Notes under the pieces: generated by a model | The model's input: only the letters and a program-made list of their open reading frames with translations | The model's database searches: none | What the model was told of the DNA's origin: nothing | Source of the DNA: Nostoc sp. S13 | GTDB taxonomy: Bacteria > Cyanobacteriota > Cyanobacteriia > Cyanobacteriales > Nostocaceae | Length of the DNA: 64,000 bases | Direction: 5' to 3' | NCBI RefSeq assembly: GCF_029379315.1 | Contig: NZ_JAQYWQ010000002.1 | Location: forward strand, 1 to 64,000 | Translations under genes and position numbers: made by a program | Shown: in pieces, positions 9,304-17,920 of the stretch | How the letters are laid out: each line of letters starts with the position of its first letter | Position numbering within the stretch: position 1 is the stretch's first letter

Positions 9304-10320
9304 ATGATATCTTACAAACTACGATTGAAATCCCTAGCGGCTCTTGCCTTAACATGCGGGGTACTTGGATGTAGTCCATCATCCCAAACCAGTCAATCGA
9401 CTGCCACGCCTCCTGATAATCCGTCTGCGATTCAAACTGGGACTTCACCAGCGCCAGAAGCTAGTGGGAAAAGCTTGTTAGTAGTCGCCACCAATACCGT
9501 TGCTTGTGGCTTAACTAAAGAAATCGCAGGCGATAGCATTGATCTTAAATGTTTAATTGATCCAGGTTCAGATCCGCACGTATACCAACCCAAGCCGGAG
9601 GATAGCAAAGCAATTGAGCGGGCTAAGTTAATTCTCTATGGTGGCTACAATTTTGAACCTGGTTTAATCAAGCTAATTAAAGCTACCTCAAATCCCGCTC
9701 CTAAAGTGGCTGTAGATGAAGTTGCAGTCCCCAAACCCCAGCAGTTTGAGGATGATGGTAAAACTGTTACCGACCCCCATGTATGGCACAATGCCCAGAA
9801 TGGCATAGCAATAGCACAGGTGATTTCCCAAGAATTAATCAAGGTAGTCCCAAATAATGCTGCAACCTATACCAAAAACACGCAAAAACTCACAAATGAA
9901 ATCAGCCAGATAGACAGCTGGATCAAATCGCAGATTGCGACAATTCCACCCAAGCAACGCAAATTAGTCACAACCCATGATGCTTTCGGTTACTATTCCA
10001 AAGCTTATGGAATTCCAATTAAAGGCGCGCTAGGGGGTATTAGCACAGAAGAAGCGCCCACACCTGCACGGATAGGCGCACTAGCGAATGATATTAAAAA
10101 AGAGGGTGTACCGACGATTTTTGCAGAGACGACAATTAACCCGAAACTTATAGAGGCTGTAGCAAAAGAAGCAAAAGTTAAGGTTTCAGACCGAGAATTG
10201 TTTGCTGATGGTTTGGGAGAAAAAGGAACAGAAGGTGAGACATACCAAGGAATGTTAATTGCCAATACACGCACGATTGTGGAAGGTTTAGGAGGGAAGT
10301 ATACAGCGTTTCAGCCGTAA
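9304..10320 (+). CDS. znuA: Zinc ABC transporter substrate-binding lipoprotein (ZnuA family)
   Basis: 338 residues. A signal peptide with lipobox VLGC places the lipidated cysteine at residue 23, followed by a Ser/Thr/Pro-rich linker to about residue 55. The cluster A-I metal-binding fold follows. Candidate ligands are His92 (DPHVYQP), His159 (DPHVWHN), His225 (TTHDAFGYY) and Asp302 (FADGLG). A His in the third position, where Mn-binding proteins such as MntC and PsaA have Glu, favours zinc. The His-rich loop of many ZnuA proteins is missing. The gene is transcribed away from znuCB with a Zur-like box between them. It delivers metal from the periplasm to the permease. A manganese or dual role is possible but less likely. 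Confidence 0.9.
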   Translation: MISYKLRLKSLAALALTCGVLGCSPSSQTSQSTATPPDNPSAIQTGTSPAPEASGKSLLVVATNTVACGLTKEIAGDSIDLKCLIDPGSDPHVYQPKPEDSKAIERAKLILYGGYNFEPGLIKLIKATSNPAPKVAVDEVAVPKPQQFEDDGKTVTDPHVWHNAQNGIAIAQVISQELIKVVPNNAATYTKNTQKLTNEISQIDSWIKSQIATIPPKQRKLVTTHDAFGYYSKAYGIPIKGALGGISTEEAPTPARIGALANDIKKEGVPTIFAETTINPKLIEAVAKEAKVKVSDRELFADGLGEKGTEGETYQGMLIANTRTIVEGLGGKYTAFQP

Positions 10321-10419
10321 ATAATACCTTGATTTTTTCTCGCACCTGGGGATTTTAAGAATGATTATTCTTTAGATTAAGGCATCTAATAACAAAATAT
10401 TTTTGGTGCGATAAACAGT

Positions 10420-10514
10420 CAGGACTCACGCAAAGAATAGCCGAAATCATGATTTTCTTCTTACGGGGAATTTATGAATTACGCCTACTAGCATGTAGTT
10501 TTTCGTAAGTCCTA
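10420..10514. mobile_element. MITE-like element with AGGACTTACG ends and 5-bp target duplication
   Basis: A 95-bp element. The left end CAGGACTCACG (10420-10430) pairs with the right end CGTAAGTCCTA (10504-10514). It is flanked by the direct repeat ACAGT (10415-10419 and 10515-10519). The same ends occur at 33914-34108 around a longer interior, and a lone end lies near 11041. It has no coding capacity. Confidence 0.6.
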
Positions 10515-10532
10515 ACAGTAAGCAAACTTACC

Positions 10533-10570
10533 ACTTCTCCAAACTGCTAATGTCGCTTGGGGAAGTTTTT
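10533..10570 (+). terminator. Putative rho-independent terminator
   Basis: Stem ACTTCTCCAA / TTGGGGAAGT with one wobble pair, then a T run. It lies about 210 bp after znuA, beyond the MITE, which may have separated it from its gene. Confidence 0.5.
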
Positions 10571-10676
10571 ACATAATTATATGTGAATTTCTTGCGATGC
10601 CTGCTGCGGACGTAGCCATCGCTATGTGATAAATACCTTTTTTCTCCATCTTCACCAAAAGTCGCCAAGAACCAGT

Positions 10677-10991
10677 TTAGTTTGCAAATAGAATCTGAAA
10701 ATTGCTCTTGTTGTATATGTATTCTTTATCGCCCCAAGGAACGTAGCAGGTTTTATTTGGTGGATAGTATTTCCCTGGTGTATATTCTCCATGAACAATG
10801 GCTCTGCAAAAATATAATGTGTTCTTACCATTATTCTCAGTGCCACCTGGAACATTATTACCAACGGTCAGGGTGAACGCATCTAAATATTGATGTGCAG
10901 AACAAAGCAAGAGGCTTGAAGTCATAACCGTCAGCCAAAAAGAACCGACTACTTGAGAAGATAGTAGGGGTACATAATATAAACTCGCCAT
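10677..10991 (-). CDS. Small secreted protein with DM9 (DUF3421)-like domain
   Basis: About 104 residues from the ATG at 10991; a longer TTG reading starts at 11015 but spoils the signal sequence. Residues 1-38 are a hydrophobic signal-like segment. The rest, GGTENNGKNTLYFCRA, GEYTPGKYYPPNKTCYVPWG and DKEYIYNKSNFQIL, follows the DM9 repeat pattern (YVCRA...GG.HPGK.....CYVPYGGKE). DM9 proteins in insects and oysters include mannose-binding lectins, and bacterial members are little studied. Only about one repeat is present, whereas animal lectins carry two. A secreted glycan-binding role is inferred from the fold resemblance alone. The gene stands alone between the zinc locus and the ABC exporter. 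Confidence 0.62.
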   Translation of the reverse strand: MASLYYVPLLSSQVVGSFWLTVMTSSLLLCSAHQYLDAFTLTVGNNVPGGTENNGKNTLYFCRAIVHGEYTPGKYYPPNKTCYVPWGDKEYIYNKSNFQILFAN

Positions 10992-11194
10992 AGTATTGTC
11001 AAAAAGTACCCTCAAGAGAAAAAAGCACGCTGCACATTAGCAGGACTTACGCAACTGGCACAGCGCGATCGCAAAACTTTTCGGTCTACTGAATTTATCA
11101 AGAAGAATTCAGAACTCAGGAGTTAGAATTCGTATGAATTGGAGTCCGACTTTTTTGATCGCAGTTTTCCACCTGGGATTATTCTGAAAATATT

Positions 11195-13075
11195 CTAACC
11201 TCCTAACATCTGCAAATTATGTAAAGTAGCATAAAGCCCTCCTTCTTGCAGTAGTTGTTCATGGCTTCCCTGTTCGATTAATTCGCCGCGCTTCAATACA
11301 AAAATCCGGTCTACATTGCGAATCGTAGACAGGCGGTGAGCAATAATAATAGCGGTACGTCTGAGCAAAAGCTGGTTTAATGCCTCTTGAACTAAAGCTT
11401 CTGTGCCAACATCCAAACTAGCGGTAGCTTCATCTAGTACCAAAATTTGGGGATTGCGAATGGCAGCCCGCGCAAAGGCTAAAAGTTGCTTTTGACCACT
11501 AGAAATATTTGTACCCCGTTCTCGAAGTTGAGTATTATAACCTTGGGGCAATTCTTCTATAAACTGGGCAACGTTGGTTTCCTCTGCTGCTTGTTGAATC
11601 TGTTCAATGGTATAGCCATCTCCTAAAGAAATGTTGCTTTTAACATCGCCAGCAAACAAAAAGCCTTCTTGGAAAATTACTGACATGTAGCGCCGCAGTT
11701 CTGCCTGTGGTACCTCGCGAATATCGACACCATCTATGAGAATGCGTCCTTGGGTGGGTTCGTAGAGGCGGCACAAAAGACGGATGATCGAAGTTTTACC
11801 CGCACCTGTGGGGCCGACTAATGCCACTTTTTCACCAGGATGAATGGTAAAATCCAAGTCTTTAATTACGTAATCATCGTTTTTATAAGCAAACCAGACG
11901 TGATCAAAGCGAATCTCTCCTAGTTCCGGCGGCGAAGTCAAGTCTGGGGATTCTAAATTTGCAACGATCTCGTCTATGTAGCCGAATTTAGCATCAAATA
12001 TTGAGAAGCGCACATTGGCGCGATCGCGGATTTCTATTGGTTCATCTAATACATCGCCTACGCGTTCAATCGCAGTGAAACCAGCTTGAATTACTGTAAA
12101 TTTTTCGGCAAAATCCCGTAAAGGGTCAAATAATCGTTGGGCATACAATATAAATGCAGATAAAGTCCCAAAAGTCAAGCTTTTTCCTAACAGTAACCAA
12201 CCACCCAGACACAAAACAGCTGCGATCGCAATCAGACCAATCCATTCCAAGGTTGCTGAAATAAATGAATCATAAAAGATGGTTTGATCCATTTGCTGAG
12301 TGTAGCGGTTGTTCGTGGCGCGAAACAATTCGGCATTAAATTTTTCCCTGCGGAACAACTGCACTACGTTAATGCCAACCACATTTTCTTGTAGCTGTGA
12401 GTTCAAGATAGAAAGTTCTTCCCGCCCTTTGTAATTGGCTTTGCGGTACTGTTGCTGAATGTAAACAATTAACCAGGTAACTGGTAACAACATGAATAGC
12501 AGCAAGCAAGTGAGTTCCCATTGGATGGAAAACATTAAACCCAAAATCATCAGCATGGTAAACAAATTGGACACAATGCCAATTGCCCCAGTAGAAAAGA
12601 CATCGCCTAAAACTTCTACATCGCTGGTGATTCTGGTAATTAACTTACCTACGGGCGTGCGGTCAAAAAAGCGTACTGCTAGAGATGTTACATGCTCGAA
12701 TAAGTCTTGGCGAATTGCGGCGGTGATTTGTTGCCCTAGCTTCTGTACTAGATAACCCTGGTAGCCTGTCAAAATCAATCGTATGGCGATCGCAATTACT
12801 AATAATCCCTCCAGGATATTTAGTCCTTGCGACAAGGGACGATTCCTGAGAAATTCGTAAACGCTTGGTTCATTGCGAATTAGGGAGATCAGTTGGCCAA
12901 TCAACAACGGTTGTACCGCATTAGCTAGCGCGATCGGGATGAGTAGGCAAATCGACAGCGTTAACAGTCGTCCGCTACGACGGGCATAAGGCACTAAACG
13001 CAAAAACAACCGCCAGTCATTTTCACTCCGACGATCTTCCGTATAAGATTTTTTGAGAGATTGGTAGATGCTCAT
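11195..13075 (-). CDS. ABC exporter, fused permease-ATPase (MsbA/MDR type)
   Basis: 626 residues. Residues about 35-335 hold six transmembrane helices of a type IV exporter, with coupling-helix sequence around FFDRTPVGKLITRITSDVE. The ATPase domain has Walker A GPTGAGKT (421-428), the Q-loop VIFQEGFLFAGDVKSNI, the signature ISSGQ with QLLAFARA, Walker B QILVLDEATASLD and the H-loop AHRLSTI. It works as a homodimer or heterodimer exporting lipids, peptides or drugs. No neighbour identifies the substrate, and the nearest genes point away or lie more than 180 bp off. The length is slightly above the usual 580-600 because of an insert (about 350-385) between the two domains. Confidence 0.93.
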   Translation of the reverse strand: MSIYQSLKKSYTEDRRSENDWRLFLRLVPYARRSGRLLTLSICLLIPIALANAVQPLLIGQLISLIRNEPSVYEFLRNRPLSQGLNILEGLLVIAIAIRLILTGYQGYLVQKLGQQITAAIRQDLFEHVTSLAVRFFDRTPVGKLITRITSDVEVLGDVFSTGAIGIVSNLFTMLMILGLMFSIQWELTCLLLFMLLPVTWLIVYIQQQYRKANYKGREELSILNSQLQENVVGINVVQLFRREKFNAELFRATNNRYTQQMDQTIFYDSFISATLEWIGLIAIAAVLCLGGWLLLGKSLTFGTLSAFILYAQRLFDPLRDFAEKFTVIQAGFTAIERVGDVLDEPIEIRDRANVRFSIFDAKFGYIDEIVANLESPDLTSPPELGEIRFDHVWFAYKNDDYVIKDLDFTIHPGEKVALVGPTGAGKTSIIRLLCRLYEPTQGRILIDGVDIREVPQAELRRYMSVIFQEGFLFAGDVKSNISLGDGYTIEQIQQAAEETNVAQFIEELPQGYNTQLRERGTNISSGQKQLLAFARAAIRNPQILVLDEATASLDVGTEALVQEALNQLLLRRTAIIIAHRLSTIRNVDRIFVLKRGELIEQGSHEQLLQEGGLYATLHNLQMLGG

Positions 13076-13759
13076 AGTAAGAGCATTATATTAATGTTTG
13101 TAAAAAAATAGGCTTGTTTAAAGTAGCATTTGGACTGCCACTCTGATACCATGCCTAAGATAGACACCACAAGACTGCTACTAAGACCCTATACTTCTCA
13201 ACACCTGATGGACTTGCTTCCATTTTGAGCAACCCACCAGTTATCAGCTATTGACCTTGAAGACCTATACCTAAAGCTCAGGTCAAAGAAGTAACAAATT
13301 TATTGCTAGCCGGGCAACTAGAAGTCGCATCCCATTCGAGTTGGCATTACACCTGCACAATAAAATCAGATGCTGTGAAATTTGGCGTGCCAGTTAGAGT
13401 CCTAAACAGACAGCCACTGCCGAATTTCGTTGTAGAACAATTGCTCAGTCACAGGGTTGTAGACAATTTTCGCTGTGCTGGCTTGGCTGAAATTACTAGA
13501 CTTGAAAATCACCGCGAATTCTATTCACCCTGCCTCTAAGTTGACAGCAATCATAGCTGTGTGCGCCTACGAGGGTATTTGTATTAATTGCTTCATAAAT
13601 ATCCCTGCAAAGTATGATTCTGTACCATACTTCTCTTTTTACGTCTTATATCTAAAGGTAGAAGATAAAAGTTAGCTCAATTTTGGGAAACCTAACCTAA
13701 GAGGGGTTCATTCCCAAAAGATGTCCTGCCTATTTATCGCAGAATGTAACTGAGGTCAG
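13076..13759. other. Intergenic region without a recognisable gene
   Basis: About 680 bp. A 78-codon open frame (13303-13539) has no similarity I recognise and no ribosome site, so I do not call it. No terminator, operator or strong palindrome stands out. Confidence 0.5.
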
Positions 13760-14782
13760 ATGACGCAACCTTTAAATCAACTCAAAGAGTGGGAACAACG
13801 TCGTGATGAAGCAAACCGCTACTACCAACGGGGGAAATTTCAAGAATCTCTCGATCTTGCAACCAAGAATTTAGACTTGGCTAGAGCAATTCCAGACCGA
13901 GCTAGGGAAGGTTATACTTTGAACGACCTCGGTTTAGCTCACCTCAGTTGCTGGCAACTTCAAAGAGCATTAGAGCGCTTTCATCAGGCGCTTTCGGTTG
14001 CTGTTGAAATTGGCAACATGCCAGCCCAAGCAACTGCACTTAGCAATCTGGGTTCTACCTACAGCCGTCTTGGACGCTTTTCGCAAGCCTTGGAATATTT
14101 TGACAAAGCAGTGCCAATCTTTAGGCGATCGCAAGATACTGAAAGTGAAGTTTCTTCTCTTAATGATGTAGCGTTAATTTATACCCGCTTAGGAGAACCG
14201 AAACGGGCACTGTTGCTACAACAGCAAATTTTGAGGATGCGGCGATTGCTAGGTGACTTTTCTGGTGAAGCAATAACGCTAAATGGCATTGGGTTGGCTT
14301 ACAATGTCTTAGGCAAGTTTGAGCAAGCTCTAGAATTTTTTCAAGCAGCACTTCCAATTCAACGAGCTGTCAAGAATTTGGTTGGTGAAGCAACCACTTT
14401 GAATAATATTGCCTCAATCTATAGTAATTTAGGAAAACCGAAACAAGCGCTATTGCTCTACTATCAAGTTCTTTTGACACGTCGAGCAATCAGCGATCGC
14501 TTTGGGGAGGCAACAACCCTTCACAACATTGGTTTTACCTACAGCACCCTGGCAGAGAATCGGCAGGCAATGAAGTTCTACAAACTAGCCATTGCGATTT
14601 ATCGACAACTGGGCGATGGTCTTGGAGAAATTTCTACTTTGCTGAATATGGGAAACCTTTATGCCATAACAAAACGCAAAAAATTAGCGCGATCGTGCTA
14701 CCAAAATGCCCAAGAGTTGGCAGAGCAAATCGAACATCAGCCACTCCTGGAAAAAGTACAACAGTTTATAGATTCTTTGTAG
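13760..14782 (+). CDS. Tetratricopeptide repeat protein (kinesin-light-chain-like TPRs)
   Basis: 340 residues made almost wholly of TPR units of about 40 residues. Repeated patterns include EATTLNNIASIYSNLGKPKQ, GEAITLNGIGLAYNVLGKFE and GEATTLHNIGFTYSTLAENR. The 40-residue spacing is that of the TPR_12/kinesin-light-chain subgroup common in cyanobacteria. No signal peptide, membrane segment or CHAT protease domain is attached, so it is a cytoplasmic scaffold without a visible effector. It is followed 90 bp later by a small gene in the same direction, with no obvious functional link. Confidence 0.9.
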   Translation: MTQPLNQLKEWEQRRDEANRYYQRGKFQESLDLATKNLDLARAIPDRAREGYTLNDLGLAHLSCWQLQRALERFHQALSVAVEIGNMPAQATALSNLGSTYSRLGRFSQALEYFDKAVPIFRRSQDTESEVSSLNDVALIYTRLGEPKRALLLQQQILRMRRLLGDFSGEAITLNGIGLAYNVLGKFEQALEFFQAALPIQRAVKNLVGEATTLNNIASIYSNLGKPKQALLLYYQVLLTRRAISDRFGEATTLHNIGFTYSTLAENRQAMKFYKLAIAIYRQLGDGLGEISTLLNMGNLYAITKRKKLARSCYQNAQELAEQIEHQPLLEKVQQFIDSL

Positions 14783-14872
14783 TTAGATACAGTCGGCCAA
14801 CCAGATATTGCTCAACAGGTTACGATCAATTAAGAAGTAATAATTTTTTACGGCACCGCCAGGAGTCTCTTA

Positions 14873-15091
14873 ATGTTCATTGATGAATTGTCACCTATAG
14901 TCAGAGAACTTATCCAGCATCCAGTCTCATTTGTGGGTGGATTATTCTCTGGTGTGCTTCGGCTCAATCTTGCAGACGATCCCGTTAAAGGCTGGCTGGA
15001 TAAGCAGATCCGCTCAAATAGTTACACCAGCACCATAATAGACGCACATAACGGCAAAGCTAATGGCCCTCAGCAGATTTCGATTGACTAA
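14873..15091 (+). CDS. Small conserved protein, UPF0426-like
   Basis: 72 residues, ATG with CAGGAG 8 bp upstream, which supports a real gene. The sequence IVRELIQHPVSFVGGLFSGV followed by LRLNLADDPVKGWLDKQ resembles the cyanobacterial/chloroplast UPF0426 family (plant homologue At1g28150) as I remember it. The function of that family is unknown. One amphipathic or short hydrophobic segment (residues about 15-30) is visible. The last 25 residues diverge from the core. The conservation is from memory and not tested. Confidence 0.65.
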   Translation: MFIDELSPIVRELIQHPVSFVGGLFSGVLRLNLADDPVKGWLDKQIRSNSYTSTIIDAHNGKANGPQQISID

Positions 15092-15196
15092 ATTTTTGGG
15101 CGATCACAAATCCGGTTAATCATTTTGCTGAAGTACCTACACTGTACCGTTCCGCAGGAAAGGTCAGTGTAGGCTTCCAGCGTCACTTAAGGAAAT

Positions 15197-16366
15197 ATGG
15201 AATCCCTAACCTCTCGTATGCAGGGGGTACAGTCGCCAATTATTCCTGTGGTTGGGGAACTGATTAAAAACTCTCCTGGAACAATCTCTCTAGGACAAGG
15301 TGTTGTTTATTACAACCCACCACCGGAAGCCAGAGAATTTTTAGCCAAATTCTTCGCCGAACCCGCTAATAATTTATACAAATCAGTTGCAGGAATTCCT
15401 CCGTTGCTGACAGCACTTGCAGGAAAATTGTCAGCCTTCAACGGCATTGAAATCAATGAGGAAAACTGTATTGTTGTGACGGCGGGGAGCAATATGGGAT
15501 TTATGAATGCCATTCTGGCGATCACTAACCCAGGCGATGAAATTATTCTGAATACGCCCTACTATTTCAACCACGAAATGGCGATCGCAATGGCTGGTTG
15601 TCGTCCGGTGTTAGTGGCGACGGATGAAAATTACCAACTGCGAAAAGATGCGATCGCTCAAGCAATTACTCCCAAAACACGGGCTGTGGTCACAATTTCA
15701 CCGAATAATCCGACTGGAGTTGTCTATTCAGAAACAGCATTGCGCCAAGTAAATCAAATTTGTGGTATGCACGGCATTTACCACATCAGCGATGAAGCCT
15801 ATGAATACTTTACCTATAACGGGGTAAAACACGTTTTTCCTGGTGCATTTGGGAGAAATAGTGAGTACACTATTTCTCTGTTTAGCCTTTCCAAAGCATA
15901 CGGTTTTGCCAGTTGGCGTATTGGCTATATGGTGATTCCCAAACACCTACTTGTTGCCGTCAAAAAAGTCCAGGATACAATTTTGATTTGTCCGCCAGTA
16001 ATTTCTCAATATGCAGCTTTAGGGGCATTGCAAGCAAAAGAGGAGTATTTGAAGAGTCATATAGGTGCAATCGGTCAAGTGCGGCAAGTAGTACTCGACT
16101 CCCTTAACCGCCTCCAAGGTTTATGTAGCATTACACCCGCCAATGGCGCTTTCTATTTTTTCCTGAAAGTTAATACCCAGATGGATGCTTTTGAGTTAGT
16201 TAAAAGACTAATAGAGGAACATAAAGTAGCAGTCATTCCAGGTACAACCTTTGGCATGGATGATGGATGCTACCTACGTGTTGCCTATGGTGCGCTGCAA
16301 AAAGAGACGGCAAAAGAAGGTATAGAAAGATTAGTGCAAGGTTTACAAACCATCGTTAGGAGTTAA
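15197..16366 (+). CDS. Pyridoxal-phosphate-dependent aminotransferase, class I/II
   Basis: 389 residues, fold type I aminotransferase. Key elements are the cofactor loop TAGSNMGFMNAIL (95-107), SPNNPTG (168-174), the pyridine-nitrogen Asp199 in SDEAYEYF, the Schiff-base Lys233 in SLFSLSKAYGF, and Arg241 with Arg366 (YLRVAYG) as candidate phosphate and carboxylate ligands. Length and motifs match the aspartate/aromatic/prephenate aminotransferase group (1-gamma), but the substrate cannot be read from the sequence. It stands alone; the gene upstream is in the same direction but 105 bp away, with no biosynthetic neighbour. Confidence 0.92.
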   Translation: MESLTSRMQGVQSPIIPVVGELIKNSPGTISLGQGVVYYNPPPEAREFLAKFFAEPANNLYKSVAGIPPLLTALAGKLSAFNGIEINEENCIVVTAGSNMGFMNAILAITNPGDEIILNTPYYFNHEMAIAMAGCRPVLVATDENYQLRKDAIAQAITPKTRAVVTISPNNPTGVVYSETALRQVNQICGMHGIYHISDEAYEYFTYNGVKHVFPGAFGRNSEYTISLFSLSKAYGFASWRIGYMVIPKHLLVAVKKVQDTILICPPVISQYAALGALQAKEEYLKSHIGAIGQVRQVVLDSLNRLQGLCSITPANGAFYFFLKVNTQMDAFELVKRLIEEHKVAVIPGTTFGMDDGCYLRVAYGALQKETAKEGIERLVQGLQTIVRS

Positions 16367-16615
16367 GAGTCTAGGACTAGCCCTCAGGCAACTTTATCAA
16401 ACTTTGAACTTGGCTGCTGAGGATGTCATAAATGATGCGGAAACATCTCAACTTGAAGCAATTATTATTTAACCATCTTTAGAAGCATAATATCGGAAAC
16501 AGCAACAAGAGGCAGAAAACATGGTTACTTATGGAGATTGAGGAGAAACGAACCACAGAGGCGCAGAGAACGCTGAGGAAGAGAGAAGAGGTGCGACAGA
16601 TTTTTAAACAGTGAA

Positions 16616-16643
16616 AGCCCTTCGATAAGTTTACCAAAGGGCT
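16616..16643 (-). terminator. Putative terminator hairpin after the 157-residue secreted protein
   Basis: Stem AGCCCTT / AAGGGCT 17 bp beyond the stop codon. The T run on this strand is weak, so confidence is moderate. Confidence 0.4.
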
Positions 16644-16659
16644 AAAAAGAATATTTGTC

Positions 16660-17133
16660 CTAGAGGTGCTGTGCAAAGTTTAAATTTAAGCTTGCACAAC
16701 TCTTGTAATCAAATAAATTCAAGGGGTTTGGTTCACTGTGGTTAAGAGCTTTCCATGCGCCGTATCCAACATAGCCAACTGTTGCTGTTGCAGCTAATGG
16801 AAGCAATACCGGAGCTGCTACGGCTGATCCAACCGCAGTTAAAGTTCCAGTCGCTGCCGTTACTACTGCTGATCCAACCGCAGCCCCTGCCCCTGCTAGA
16901 ACTGCTGTGTGTCCCGTAGCAATCAGCGTTACCGCGCTGCCCGAAGCCATCCCACCAACAAACGCCGCAAGATTTCCACAGTTACTGCCTGACTCACAGT
17001 TGAAAAATATCACATTTCCTATTGTTGCTGCCTGAGCTGGAGCAGGTGAAATCGTCAGAGCGCTAGTCACTATGAGCAGTGTAAATAACCAAAGTGAAAT
17101 TAGTCTTTTGGCATTCTGAAATATACATTGCAT
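16660..17133 (-). CDS. Secreted Gly/Ala-rich hydrophobic protein of unknown function
   Basis: 157 residues. Residues 1-35 are a classic Sec signal peptide (QNAKRLISLWLFTLL, cleavage after PAPAQA). The mature part opens with a Cys pair (NCESGSNCGN) and then two long Gly/Ala/Val/Thr-rich stretches (about 54-100 and 100-125) that could insert in membranes, ending with a third Cys. No family is recognised. The composition is reminiscent of pore-forming bacteriocins or small membrane-active peptides, but this is only a resemblance. The leader and upstream DNA are duplicated in front of the neighbouring small gene at 17279-17452. Confidence 0.75.
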   Translation of the reverse strand: MQCIFQNAKRLISLWLFTLLIVTSALTISPAPAQAATIGNVIFFNCESGSNCGNLAAFVGGMASGSAVTLIATGHTAVLAGAGAAVGSAVVTAATGTLTAVGSAVAAPVLLPLAATATVGYVGYGAWKALNHSEPNPLNLFDYKSCASLNLNFAQHL

Positions 17134-17278
17134 GGCAGTTGTGTCTTAATTTTAATGTTGATAGCTTACTTAAGCTAACTACCTTATATTAAGTAACGAA
17201 TTTTACGATACCATCAGGAATTTCCGCAAATATTTAAAACTCTTCTTAGGTTAGTTGAGAAAATATACCCAAGAAAAA

Positions 17279-17452
17279 CTAAATAATTATACCTAAAAAT
17301 CCAATAATTATCTCTATCGTGCTTGAGTGATCTGCTCCCGTTGTTGATGCCCAGGCAGGAATTGGTAAAATTGTCGAAGCGATAGTAAATACAAGTAGCG
17401 TAAATAGGATCAAAGAAATTAGTCTTTTCGTACTTGGAAATATGTTTTGCAT
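17279..17452 (-). CDS. 57-residue secreted peptide sharing its leader with the neighbouring gene
   Basis: ATG at 17450-17452, stop TAG at 17279-17281. The first 35 residues (MQNIFPSTKRLISLILFTLL...) align closely with the signal peptide of the protein at 16660-17133 (MQCIFQNAKRLISLWLFTLL), including the P-x-P-A-x-A cleavage region. The mature peptide is only about 22 residues (TTGADHSSTIEIIIGFLGII) and unrelated to the neighbour's mature part. The 50 bp upstream of both ATGs are also similar. Either a tandem duplicate that lost its body, or a genuine small secreted peptide. Confidence 0.55.
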   Translation of the reverse strand: MQNIFPSTKRLISLILFTLLVFTIASTILPIPAWASTTGADHSSTIEIIIGFLGIII

Positions 17453-17920
17453 AGCAGCTATTATCTTAATCTAGTATTGATAAATTACTAAGACAATCTA
17501 ACGTTAAAAAACAATACATCAACACGGCTTTCTGATATATCAGATGGTAATTATGAAAGTTCTATTTTTCCGTTCTTATACACTCCTTCAATGGATTGCA
17601 ACATTAGTATGTACCAAATTTGTACTCATATAAATTATAAAGTTAATACTAAACAGATGCCGATTTGCTTAAAAACATCAAATTTTGGGGCTGCACTGGC
17701 GCGATCGCGTGTGCGTTGCTTCCCCATGTTCCAGCTGATCAGCTAACACACGCAAAGCTAATGCTTATTCTCGTGTCTACCCGTAAACCAGTACACCAGG
17801 AAAACCAATCACTTCAGCTTATTGCGTCCATTCTCTTCGTTGTTCAATATCTATCGTAAAGTTCATAGCCACTGAAGGTATTGTAATAAAAGCGATTACT
17901 GGATAAAACAAAAAATTTAT
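17453..17920. other. Intergenic region
   Basis: About 470 bp. It has AT-rich upstream sequence for the small secreted peptide and a HIP1-bearing stretch (17699-17708). No credible gene, operator or hairpin was seen. Confidence 0.5.

Noticed and set aside
10652-10876. Overlapping short frames around the DM9-like gene
   Set aside because: Shadows of the gene in other frames; only the minus frame from 10991 has the signal peptide and DM9 pattern.
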